64,000 nucleotides of DNA. Origin: FEN-1297 sp021817845 (GTDB lineage Bacteria; Bacteroidota; Ignavibacteria; Ignavibacteriales; Ignavibacteriaceae). Position 1 is the first letter of the stretch. Every line of letters begins with the position of its first letter. Positions 44,749 through 52,647 of this stretch are shown one piece after another. Made by a program: the position numbers and the translations under genes. The DNA is taken from the NCBI GenBank assembly GCA_021817845.1, contig JAKAFW010000012.1, positions 25,620-89,619 of the forward strand, in the 5' to 3' direction. Below the pieces are notes generated by a model, which did not search any database, was not told the origin of the DNA, and was given only the letters and a program-made list of their open reading frames with translations.

Positions 44749-46236
44749 TTACAAATCGAATCCGCTGTAAGAAAGATTAAAGCTTTTATTGCATAAAGGA
44801 AAATCAGAAATTCCTTCGTTCCGTACCGCAAGCGAAACTGCAAACCAGTTGTGAAACGAGGGATCCTTTATTTTTATTCTTTTTATTTTACTATCGTTAC
44901 CGGTTAGAATAACATGAGCAAGTTCACCGCGCCACCCTTCTGCCAACGAAACAACTAATCTATTTGGCTCAAGTGGACTTATAGCTTTATAAACATCTCC
45001 CTCAGTAAAATTTTCCAATTGATCATTAATAATCTTTACTGATTGTTGGATTTCAATAAAACGAATATAACTACGCGCAAAAACATCGCCTGAATTTAGA
45101 GTAAGCTTATGTACAGGAAAAAATTCATAAGCGCCGAACGGGTGATCTGAGCGTATATCAACAGCAACCCCGCTTGCCCTTGCTGAAGGTCCTACCATTC
45201 CAATTTCTAATGCCGTAGCTTTATCAACAACACCTGTTTTCTCAAATCGTTCTAAGACCGACGCTGAAGAAAATAAAACCTCTGCAGCAAGAGCAGTCTC
45301 ATCATTTACCTGATTTATGGTCGAGGATATATTCTCTCTAAGCTCCGGGGAAATATCGAAATTTACTCCGCCTGGTATAATCAAGCTTCTACCAAAACGA
45401 TTACCGCAAATTGCCATAGTTGTATTAATAATCTTCGTCCTCAGCGCACCAAAAACCGAGTTCCCTGTTAAATATCCAACATCGTTTGAAAGAGCTGACA
45501 AGTCTCCCAGGTGTATTGCTATTCTTTCCAGCTCAAGAGCTATAGTGCGTATTAGCTTAGCCCTTCGTGATATAGAAATATTGCATAGAGCTTCAGTAGC
45601 TCGCGCAAATGTTCCTGCATGACCGATAACTGTGTCACCTGCTATTGATTCAGAAAGCTTTTGAAGGTATCCAGGGCGACCATTGTTTTTTACAAACAAC
45701 TCCTCCACTCCCCTATGCTGAAATCCAAGCTTTATTTCAAGATGATATATCTTTTCACCATGACAAGAAAATCTAAAATGTCCGGGCTCTATTATTCCTG
45801 CGTGAATTGGACCTACGCCTACTTCATGAACCTCCTCACCCTTCATACTAAAAAATTCATAGGGAATTTCGGAGCTGTCTATTCCAGCAATACCTTTCCT
45901 TAAAGGCTTTAACCAGGGATGACCTTCCGGCTTGATCTTGTATTGCTCAAAAAACTCTCTTTCAAATAAATGAGCCGAAGGTATTTCTGGAGTAATTGAT
46001 TGAAATTCTTTTTGTGAAGTAAACTTAGTTGAAGCTATAAAAAGCTTTGAAGCATTATCATCGGCGGCAATTGCATACAATACAACATCACCGTTTTCTG
46101 CATCCCCGAAAAATTGTACTAATCTTTTTCCGCTTTTAATTTTCTCTATTAATTGATCTCTTAAATCTTCTACCTTCAATCGCGGAATATCGTTTAACAA
46201 AACCGACTGAAGATTCTTTATTTCTATCCAGCTCAA
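44749..46236 (-). CDS. Large subunit (NuoC-NuoD/HycE-like) lacking NiFe ligands
   Basis: 495 residues. An N-terminal NuoC-like domain (about 1-110, 'HLFEREFFEQYKIKPEGHPW') is fused to a NuoD/HycE-like domain ('VGPIHAGIIEPGHFRFSCHG', 'LGFQHRGVEELF'). Only four cysteines occur (158, 218, about 274, 482) and none form CxxC. Where [NiFe] hydrogenases have ligating CGxC near the start and DPCxxC at the end, this has 'SIAGDTVIGHAG' and 'FPLCNKSFNLSYSG'. It therefore cannot bind a NiFe centre in the normal way, as in Ehr (energy-converting hydrogenase-related) complexes. The electron acceptor is unknown. Confidence 0.9.
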   Translation of the reverse strand: MSWIEIKNLQSVLLNDIPRLKVEDLRDQLIEKIKSGKRLVQFFGDAENGDVVLYAIAADDNASKLFIASTKFTSQKEFQSITPEIPSAHLFEREFFEQYKIKPEGHPWLKPLRKGIAGIDSSEIPYEFFSMKGEEVHEVGVGPIHAGIIEPGHFRFSCHGEKIYHLEIKLGFQHRGVEELFVKNNGRPGYLQKLSESIAGDTVIGHAGTFARATEALCNISISRRAKLIRTIALELERIAIHLGDLSALSNDVGYLTGNSVFGALRTKIINTTMAICGNRFGRSLIIPGGVNFDISPELRENISSTINQVNDETALAAEVLFSSASVLERFEKTGVVDKATALEIGMVGPSARASGVAVDIRSDHPFGAYEFFPVHKLTLNSGDVFARSYIRFIEIQQSVKIINDQLENFTEGDVYKAISPLEPNRLVVSLAEGWRGELAHVILTGNDSKIKRIKIKDPSFHNWFAVSLAVRNEGISDFPLCNKSFNLSYSGFDL

Positions 46237-46249
46237 TTAAAACTCCAAA

Positions 46250-47680
46250 TTAATGAAAGAAACCGGCGGCATTATTCAAAAGAGTAAACATTTGCTGCGG
46301 CATATTTATTCCGATTATCAAAAGAATGAAAAGCAAAACTAACTGCGGAGCATAAGCGCTAAAACCTAATCTCTGGTCTTCCGGTTGTTCGGGTGATACT
46401 TCACCGAAAGCCATCTTAAATACTGTGCCGCCCATTCCAAATGTTATTATTATTAAAAATATAAAGAAAGGTATTGCAAGCCAGCTCATTCCGCTTAACC
46501 AGAGGGCTTTGACTATTAGAAACTTACTTAAGAAAACCGGAAAAGGAGGCATTCCAATTATCGCAAGTGTTGAAGCAATCCATAACCATCCGGTGCGTGG
46601 GTCTTTCTTTAACAAGCCGTTAACGTCGTCAATCTTTTTACTCTTATACAAATGAAGAATATTTCCCGATGTTAAAAATAACGAAGCTTTTGATAAAGAG
46701 TGAGCAAGAATATGAAGCATTACTGCAAAGACGCCAAACTTTCCCAGCGATATTCCAATGAATATAATTCCCATATTTTCTATCGAAGAATAGGCAAGCA
46801 TTCGCTTGTAGTTCTTTAACCTTAGCATAAATACTGCGCTAACCATTATCGATAGAAAACCTGTTAAAAGAAAAAGAAAATTTGAGAAACTTTCTAAGTG
46901 TGCGCGTATTAGAATTTCCTGCACCCGAATTAAACCGAGCAATGCGGAATTAAGCAGCGTACCTGATAGTAATGCGGATACTGGCGAAGGTGCCTCGGAG
47001 TGAGCATCAGGAAGCCAGGCATGTATAGGAGCAATTCCTATCTTTGTTCCAAGTCCTACGAATATAAAAGCAAATGAAACTTTTAACCAGAATGGATTTA
47101 TTTCAGCTGCCCGGTTATATAAATCATTAAAGTAAAGAGAGTTTATACTTCTGCTTCCTATTGAAAGAAGAATTATTCCGACAAACGCCAGCGCTATTCC
47201 TATTGAACAGATAAAAACATATTTCCACGCAGCTTCAAGCGACGATTTCTTCTTTTCAAAATAAATTAGTATCGCGCTTGTCAATGTTGTTGCTTCTACA
47301 AAAACCCATAACAACGCCAAATGTGTCGATAAAATTACCCCGGTCATTGCAGCTACAAATAAAAGAATCTCAATAGTGTAAATCGATTCCTGCTTAGCAT
47401 TCAGGTTGTGAGCTTTAAAGTAAAACAAGCTGTAAACCGAAACGCTTGCAAATACAATAGTCATTACTGAGAAAAAGAAAATTCCGATAGAATCAAATTG
47501 AAAATATGATATCAACCAATTAGGAAGTATGTACCATTCAATATTTAGCCATTGGGCAACTGACACTAAAATATAGATAGTAGCGGTGCCAACTAGTGCA
47601 ATACGATTGACAATTCTATTCTTAACAATCAAACTTATGACGCCGAATAACACCGGGAGAAATAGCACAAGACTTATCAT
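46250..47680 (-). CDS. HyfF/NuoN-M-like proton-channel subunit
   Basis: 476 residues, about 13-14 membrane helices of the Mrp/NuoLMN antiporter family. The conserved Glu in 'LLWVFVEATTLTSA' and the Lys in 'LGTKIGIAPIHAWLPDAHSE' with 'SPVSALLSGTLLN' are the ion-path residues. It lies between the HyfE-like gene (2 bp) and the large-subunit gene (13 bp) in the operon. It should pump H+ or Na+ driven by electron flow in the peripheral arm. Confidence 0.9.
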   Translation of the reverse strand: MISLVLFLPVLFGVISLIVKNRIVNRIALVGTATIYILVSVAQWLNIEWYILPNWLISYFQFDSIGIFFFSVMTIVFASVSVYSLFYFKAHNLNAKQESIYTIEILLFVAAMTGVILSTHLALLWVFVEATTLTSAILIYFEKKKSSLEAAWKYVFICSIGIALAFVGIILLSIGSRSINSLYFNDLYNRAAEINPFWLKVSFAFIFVGLGTKIGIAPIHAWLPDAHSEAPSPVSALLSGTLLNSALLGLIRVQEILIRAHLESFSNFLFLLTGFLSIMVSAVFMLRLKNYKRMLAYSSIENMGIIFIGISLGKFGVFAVMLHILAHSLSKASLFLTSGNILHLYKSKKIDDVNGLLKKDPRTGWLWIASTLAIIGMPPFPVFLSKFLIVKALWLSGMSWLAIPFFIFLIIITFGMGGTVFKMAFGEVSPEQPEDQRLGFSAYAPQLVLLFILLIIGINMPQQMFTLLNNAAGFFH

Positions 47681-47682
47681 CG

Positions 47683-48318
47683 TTAATCCTTCAATTCAGT
47701 CAATACGTCAATATGATTACCATCGTACATCTCCTGGATTTTGTTAAAGAAGATTACGAATAAGAAAATACCAACGAACAAATCCAAAAGAACACCGATA
47801 TTTACGAGCATCGGCATTTCGTTAGCAACAGAAAGCGATAGAAGGAAAATCCCGTTCTCTAACATCATGTAACACAAAATATGAGTGATGATTCTTTTAC
47901 GGTTAACTATCAAAAATAAACTTGATACAATAAGGACTATTGAAATTCCAAAGTAAAGAGGTTTAATTCCTGCATTTGTTTTTGCTGCCCAGAATGCTGC
48001 TACAAACCCGAACATAAAAATAGCGCTTGCAATAAGCACGGAATAAAATTGTGATATGTATGGCTCTATCTCTCTACCGATTTCATTTTTACGAATTACC
48101 TTTAATAAAAAATAGGGTATAACGATAGTCTTAATAATTAGCGTCTCAACAATTAGAAAAGCAATGTTTAGCCAGTTGATTTCTTTTATATCTACAACTA
48201 CCAGTAAGAAAAGAAGTGTGCCCTGTAAAGCCAAAATTTTTACGTATGCTTCTATCCTGCTTGCGGCAAAAACGTACAGCATACTAGTACCAAGCAGAAT
48301 TATAATTATGTTCGACAT
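47683..48318 (-). CDS. HyfE/NuoK-like membrane subunit
   Basis: 211 residues with about seven membrane helices. Position and 'RIITHILCYMMLENGIFLLSL' with the membrane Glu match HyfE, a NuoK-related subunit longer than NuoK itself. It overlaps the HyfC-like gene by 1 bp, and the HyfF-like gene follows after 2 bp. Part of the ion-translocating membrane arm. Confidence 0.85.
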   Translation of the reverse strand: MSNIIIILLGTSMLYVFAASRIEAYVKILALQGTLLFLLVVVDIKEINWLNIAFLIVETLIIKTIVIPYFLLKVIRKNEIGREIEPYISQFYSVLIASAIFMFGFVAAFWAAKTNAGIKPLYFGISIVLIVSSLFLIVNRKRIITHILCYMMLENGIFLLSLSVANEMPMLVNIGVLLDLFVGIFLFVIFFNKIQEMYDGNHIDVLTELKD

Positions 48319-49232
48319 TAAAAACCTCCCCGTAAAAAGAAAGCAATCACTGCAAAAGCCGTCAACGAGAGCGCCGTCATTAGAAAAATAAATTGCGGTA
48401 CGTGAGAGATTCTCAATCGAGCAATTAAAGATTCAACTAAACCGACTACCATAAAAACCAAAAAAAGTATTAAGATGAACAACGGTAATGCCGCCGCTAA
48501 TGTTAAATAAGAAGGAATTAATAAATTTGCAATAAGCATAGAAATAATCACCATCTTCAATGACGCTGCATATAAAATAAATGCAAGGTCGGGACCCGAG
48601 TAATCTAAAATCATTACTTCGTGAATCATCGTAAGTTCAAGGTGAGTATTAGGATCGTCAACCGGAATGCGGCTTCCCTCTGAAAGCAGCATAATGAAAA
48701 GTGAAACTACCAATAAAATTTTTACAAGTACCGTATAGCCGGCACTCATATTTAGCACAGAGAAAATTGCATTGAAAGAAATTTGATTTGTTAACAATGC
48801 AAGCGAGCCCATAATAATGAAAAAGGCAGTTTCAACAATTGTAGAAAAAGTTGCTTCTCTACTGGCACCCATTCCTTCAAAGCTGCTTCCGGTATCAAGA
48901 GCAGCTAAAATCATCATAAATTTTGAAAATCCTAACGCATAAGAAAATAAAACAAAATCACCCGGCAGACTTATTACCGACCCTGCAAAAGGAATCGGGA
49001 CAATCATCAAAGCAAAAATTGTTGCGGCTATATTAATAGAAGATGAAATCTGAAATACGAAAGAAGTAGTCTTGCTAATTACCTCTCCCTTCCGCATAAG
49101 CTTAAAGAAATCATAATAAGGTTGCAAAACTGATGCGCCTTTTCTACCTGCCCAGATAGCTTTTACTTTATTTATTAATCCTGTAAATAAGAAAGGAGAA
49201 ATAATTATTAATATAAACGGAATATATTTCAT
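48318..49232 (-). CDS. HyfC/NuoH-like membrane subunit
   Basis: 304 residues, about eight helices. 'KAIWAGRKGASVLQPYYDFF' near the start and 'EGSRIPVDDPNTHLELTMIHEVMILDYSG' (split here for length) are the NuoH/HycD loop motifs that join the membrane arm to the peripheral arm. The acidic Glu/Asp cluster is intact, so coupling should work. It is 1 bp after the HyfB-like gene. Confidence 0.92.
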   Translation of the reverse strand: MKYIPFILIIISPFLFTGLINKVKAIWAGRKGASVLQPYYDFFKLMRKGEVISKTTSFVFQISSSINIAATIFALMIVPIPFAGSVISLPGDFVLFSYALGFSKFMMILAALDTGSSFEGMGASREATFSTIVETAFFIIMGSLALLTNQISFNAIFSVLNMSAGYTVLVKILLVVSLFIMLLSEGSRIPVDDPNTHLELTMIHEVMILDYSGPDLAFILYAASLKMVIISMLIANLLIPSYLTLAAALPLFILILFLVFMVVGLVESLIARLRISHVPQFIFLMTALSLTAFAVIAFFLRGGF

Positions 49233-49233
49233 C

Positions 49234-51216
49234 TTAGCTTACTCCTAAAATCCAAATGAGAAGGAATACTAAAAAGATTAATCCGTAGATGATATACTGC
49301 TGCATCTTGCCGCTTTGTATCCACGAAAATAGATTTAAGGATTTCTTTAAGAATTTAAGATTAGGTTGAATTAGAAATCTTTCAAAGAAATCCTGTGAGT
49401 GGCTTTCTAAAGATGCTTCTTTAGGAAAGAGCACAGGTTCTTTCTCTACCTTAATTTTCTGCGGAACGAATTCTGAGACAAGACTCAAAAAGGGCTGTGC
49501 ATAAGAACTGCTTGAATATTGTAACCGACTGCTGCTTTGTTGATAGCCGCAATCCCACGTTTTAAATACCTCAACTTTCTTTTTCTTTAACAAAAGCAAA
49601 CGGATTAAATAGAAGAAAACTATCAATGAACCAAAAATTAAAAGGTAATTAGAAAGCAGCTTCAAGGTCGTTTGAATTTGCAAGAAATCAGCAAGAGAGT
49701 TTGCCGGTAAAAATTGTATAACTGCATTACCGAGAAGCTGGAAGGCCAGGTAGGGGAACAATCCCAACGTAAAAATTATTACTACCAGAAATATCATTGG
49801 CACCAAAAGAGACAAATCTTTTTCATTTGGTTGACTATGTAGCTGAGAACGCGGTAATCCAAGGAATGCTATCCCGAATACTTTAGTAAAACTCAACAGC
49901 GCCATTGCACCAATAAATGCTAAACCCGATATGCCTAGCACTGCAAAAATATTGATTGCAAGATTGTTCACTGAGAAGCACTTAAGTAATCCAAGGTAGA
50001 TTAATAATTCACTTACAAAGCCGCTTAATATAGGCAATCCGCTAATTGCAAGAGCTGAAATTAAAAATAAAAATGAAGTCACAGGCAAATATTTTATTAG
50101 CCCGCCAAGCTTATCAATATTTCGTGTGTGAGTCTGAGAGTATACAACTCCGGAACCGTAAAATAAAACACTCTTGAAAGTGAAATGATTCACCACGTGT
50201 AACATTGCTCCGAAAAAACCCAAAAGTGCAATCGTATTATTATTGTATGCTAATCCGAGCATTCCTGTACCTATGCCGATTCCAATGATCCCAATGTTTT
50301 CAATGCTTGAGTATGCTAATAACTTTTTCATATCCTTTTGAGAGACAGCATTGGCAATCCCGGTTAAACCGGTAATTAGAGAAACGGCAAGAACAAAATA
50401 TGCTACAGTTGCATTAGGCGTTCCGCTAAGCAAAACAATTCTAAGGATTCCATAGATTCCGGTTTTAATCATAACGCCCGACATAAGTGCTGAGACTCCC
50501 GTCGGTGCTGCCGGATGGGCTTTTGGCAACCAGGTATGCATCGGAACAAATCCTGCCTTTGTGCCAAATCCAATAAAGAAAAGAACAAACAACAAAACTG
50601 ATATGAAGCTTGAATTATTTAGTACGTTTCTGAATGAATAAAAATCAAGAGAACCTGAAGAAGCTGAAACCCAGGCAAATGCGGAAATTAGAAAAGCCGC
50701 TCCTATTTGCATAGCTATCAAATAATATATACTAGCCTTGCGAACTTCGATTTTATTATTTTCAAAACTAACCAAAAAGAATGAGGAAATTGACATTACT
50801 TCCCACGCTATCATAAATAACATAGCATTCTGAACTATAACGACAAGCAGCATCGAAGCAACCATCAACCCTAAAAAGAAATAATATGATGATAAAGCGG
50901 ATTTATTCCCCGAATACATTTTCATATAACCATTGGAATAAATTGCGGCAAGCAGAGAGCCTAAAGAAATGATGAGAACAAACATTGCTGCCAAAGGGTC
51001 TAACCGGAGAAATGAAATCCCAATTGGTTCCGAAAAAAATAATTGAATTTCTATTTGACTTCCTGTAAATAAAACTCTTAAAGTTTCCGGTAGAATAAAA
51101 ACTTGAGCTAATGCAGCGAAAACCAGGAAGAGCATTCCTTTGAATTTTTCTTTTATAAATGCTGCAAAAAGACCTCCTACAAAAAATAATATAGTTCCGG
51201 TCAATAAATAATTCAT
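49234..51216 (-). CDS. HyfB/NuoL-like proton-channel subunit
   Basis: 660 residues, 15-16 helices. 'AWEVMSISSFFLVSFENN' has the key Glu; 'KAGFVPMHTWLPKAHPAAP' and 'TGVSALMSGVMIKTGIYG' give the Lys and helix-break motif. The long C-terminus (from about 540) holds a soluble piece and a final helix, like the NuoL lateral arm or HyfB tail. Its ATG overlaps the regulator stop by one base (TAATG), so regulator and complex are translationally coupled. Confidence 0.9.
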   Translation of the reverse strand: MNYLLTGTILFFVGGLFAAFIKEKFKGMLFLVFAALAQVFILPETLRVLFTGSQIEIQLFFSEPIGISFLRLDPLAAMFVLIISLGSLLAAIYSNGYMKMYSGNKSALSSYYFFLGLMVASMLLVVIVQNAMLFMIAWEVMSISSFFLVSFENNKIEVRKASIYYLIAMQIGAAFLISAFAWVSASSGSLDFYSFRNVLNNSSFISVLLFVLFFIGFGTKAGFVPMHTWLPKAHPAAPTGVSALMSGVMIKTGIYGILRIVLLSGTPNATVAYFVLAVSLITGLTGIANAVSQKDMKKLLAYSSIENIGIIGIGIGTGMLGLAYNNNTIALLGFFGAMLHVVNHFTFKSVLFYGSGVVYSQTHTRNIDKLGGLIKYLPVTSFLFLISALAISGLPILSGFVSELLIYLGLLKCFSVNNLAINIFAVLGISGLAFIGAMALLSFTKVFGIAFLGLPRSQLHSQPNEKDLSLLVPMIFLVVIIFTLGLFPYLAFQLLGNAVIQFLPANSLADFLQIQTTLKLLSNYLLIFGSLIVFFYLIRLLLLKKKKVEVFKTWDCGYQQSSSRLQYSSSSYAQPFLSLVSEFVPQKIKVEKEPVLFPKEASLESHSQDFFERFLIQPNLKFLKKSLNLFSWIQSGKMQQYIIYGLIFLVFLLIWILGVS

Positions 51217-51902
51217 TAAATGAGATTACCTTTCTTTTGCCAATCAAGTTCTCTCAAACGAACATAATCCAATATCTCCTCTTTTTTAATTTGTTTCTTT
51301 AGCATATCCAAAAATGTTATATCCTGGCATAAATAGGATAATTTAGAAAGGACATTTAGGTGCATTTTAGGACTTGAGGTGAACAAAATAAAAAGAGTAT
51401 GAACCGGTTGTTTATCAAGCGCGCCAAATTCCAAAGGCTTAGCCAAATAACAAATAGAAATACTTGCATTATTTACGTCAGTTACAATTGGGGTGCGGGG
51501 GTGTGGAATTGCAATTCCATTGCCAATTGCAGTTGGCATTAACTCTTCACGGCTTAACAGTGCATTTAAGATTTCCTCCTTCGATAAATTTCTCGGGGTA
51601 TTAATCTTTTCTAATGCAATTCGAAGAACATCTTTTACATTTTCGGCGGTATCTAAAGGCAAAATCCCGCCTTTTTCAATTAACTTGGATAAAACTTCGG
51701 AACTTTGGGAAGCTGCTAAATTTATCAATGAAGGCGATAGTTCAATCTTATTGCTTAAAATCCATTCATTTATTTCAGCGCGATTAAACCGGTATTGATG
51801 ATTTATCCGGTAACATGGGATTTTCTGATCTTTAATCCATCTATAAATCGTTTTTTCAGACACCTGAAAAAGATTGACTATATCTTTTATTTTTAATTCC
51901 AT
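51216..51902 (-). CDS. HTH (excisionase-type) + PTS EIIA-domain regulator
   Basis: 228 residues. Residues 1-50 are a MerR/excisionase-like DNA-binding domain ('LFQVSEKTIYRWIKDQKIPC', 'YRFNRAEINEWI'). Residues about 85-225 are a PTS EIIA-Ntr/fructose domain with the phosphorylated His134 in 'GNGIAIPHPRTP'. Such fusions could bind DNA depending on phospho-state or on PEP/PTS signals. It is the first gene of the Ehr-like operon and overlaps the HyfB-like start. No other PTS gene is visible. Role as operon regulator is inferred. Confidence 0.85.
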   Translation of the reverse strand: MELKIKDIVNLFQVSEKTIYRWIKDQKIPCYRINHQYRFNRAEINEWILSNKIELSPSLINLAASQSSEVLSKLIEKGGILPLDTAENVKDVLRIALEKINTPRNLSKEEILNALLSREELMPTAIGNGIAIPHPRTPIVTDVNNASISICYLAKPLEFGALDKQPVHTLFILFTSSPKMHLNVLSKLSYLCQDITFLDMLKKQIKKEEILDYVRLRELDWQKKGNLI

Positions 51903-52087
51903 AGAATTCTCCGGAATTAAATTTACAAAAAATTCTGATAAAGTCTAAATATCGGATTAGATTATCTTAATTGTCCTCTAATGTACAGAGTTTGGCACTT
52001 CGGGATATAAAGAAGTTGCCTGATTATTAAAGATATAGAACTAAAAAGTGTATTTCAATTCGCCTATTAGTTCTTGATATCGATGCT

Positions 52088-52537
52088 TTAGAGAATACCG
52101 GTCAGCCTTCGATGATAGTTTATTTGACCCAGATGGTAGTTCAAATGTCCATAAAGATGAATTATTAAATATTCAGTTGATACCTCATTGTTGGATAATT
52201 TAACCGGAAATGTTTTCTTTAAGTCTGATTCAGTCAAAGATCCTAAAACACGGGTTATAACTTTATTTGCTTCATCAATTCCCGCAAGAAGATCTTCCTT
52301 AGAAATATTTTTCGCAGAGAACTCCGCATCTCTATTACGAATGTATTCGGTATGACCCAGCAAATTCCCTATCATATATCGCAGCCCTCCGGTTATATGC
52401 ATACAAAGATTTCCGGCTGAATTCTTTATCTCATTTTTTATAATCCAAAGATTACTTTCAGGCTCATAAGCCGAGATTTCGTCTCTTAATTTATTCAAAT
52501 CTTTTTCAAACAACGTGACAATTAAAGCCATAGTCAT
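52088..52537 (-). CDS. DinB-like (DUF1572) metal-binding four-helix protein
   Basis: 149 residues from ATG 52537, chosen because GGAGTTTATT precedes it; a longer frame to 52606 lacks a site. Helical, with histidines in 'CMHITGGLRYMIGNLLGHTEY' and 'HLYGHLNYHLGQINYHRRL', the pattern of DinB/YfiT metal sites. These proteins are often thiol-dependent transferases or damage-induced proteins of unknown activity. It stands alone between the Ehr-like operon and the GH92 gene. Confidence 0.78.
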   Translation of the reverse strand: MTMALIVTLFEKDLNKLRDEISAYEPESNLWIIKNEIKNSAGNLCMHITGGLRYMIGNLLGHTEYIRNRDAEFSAKNISKEDLLAGIDEANKVITRVLGSLTESDLKKTFPVKLSNNEVSTEYLIIHLYGHLNYHLGQINYHRRLTGIL

Positions 52538-52647
52538 AATAAACTCCAAGTTATGTGTATTAAACTTAATATATCTGGAGTAAAATCTAATTGATAAAAA
52601 ATACACTTAAAAAAACAATCATTACTTGAATTCACTTCCATCAGAAA

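Noticed and set aside
44749..46236. True [NiFe] hydrogenase large subunit
   Set aside because: There are no CxxC pairs in the protein; both ligand regions are replaced by non-cysteine residues, so I call it an Ehr-type large subunit instead.
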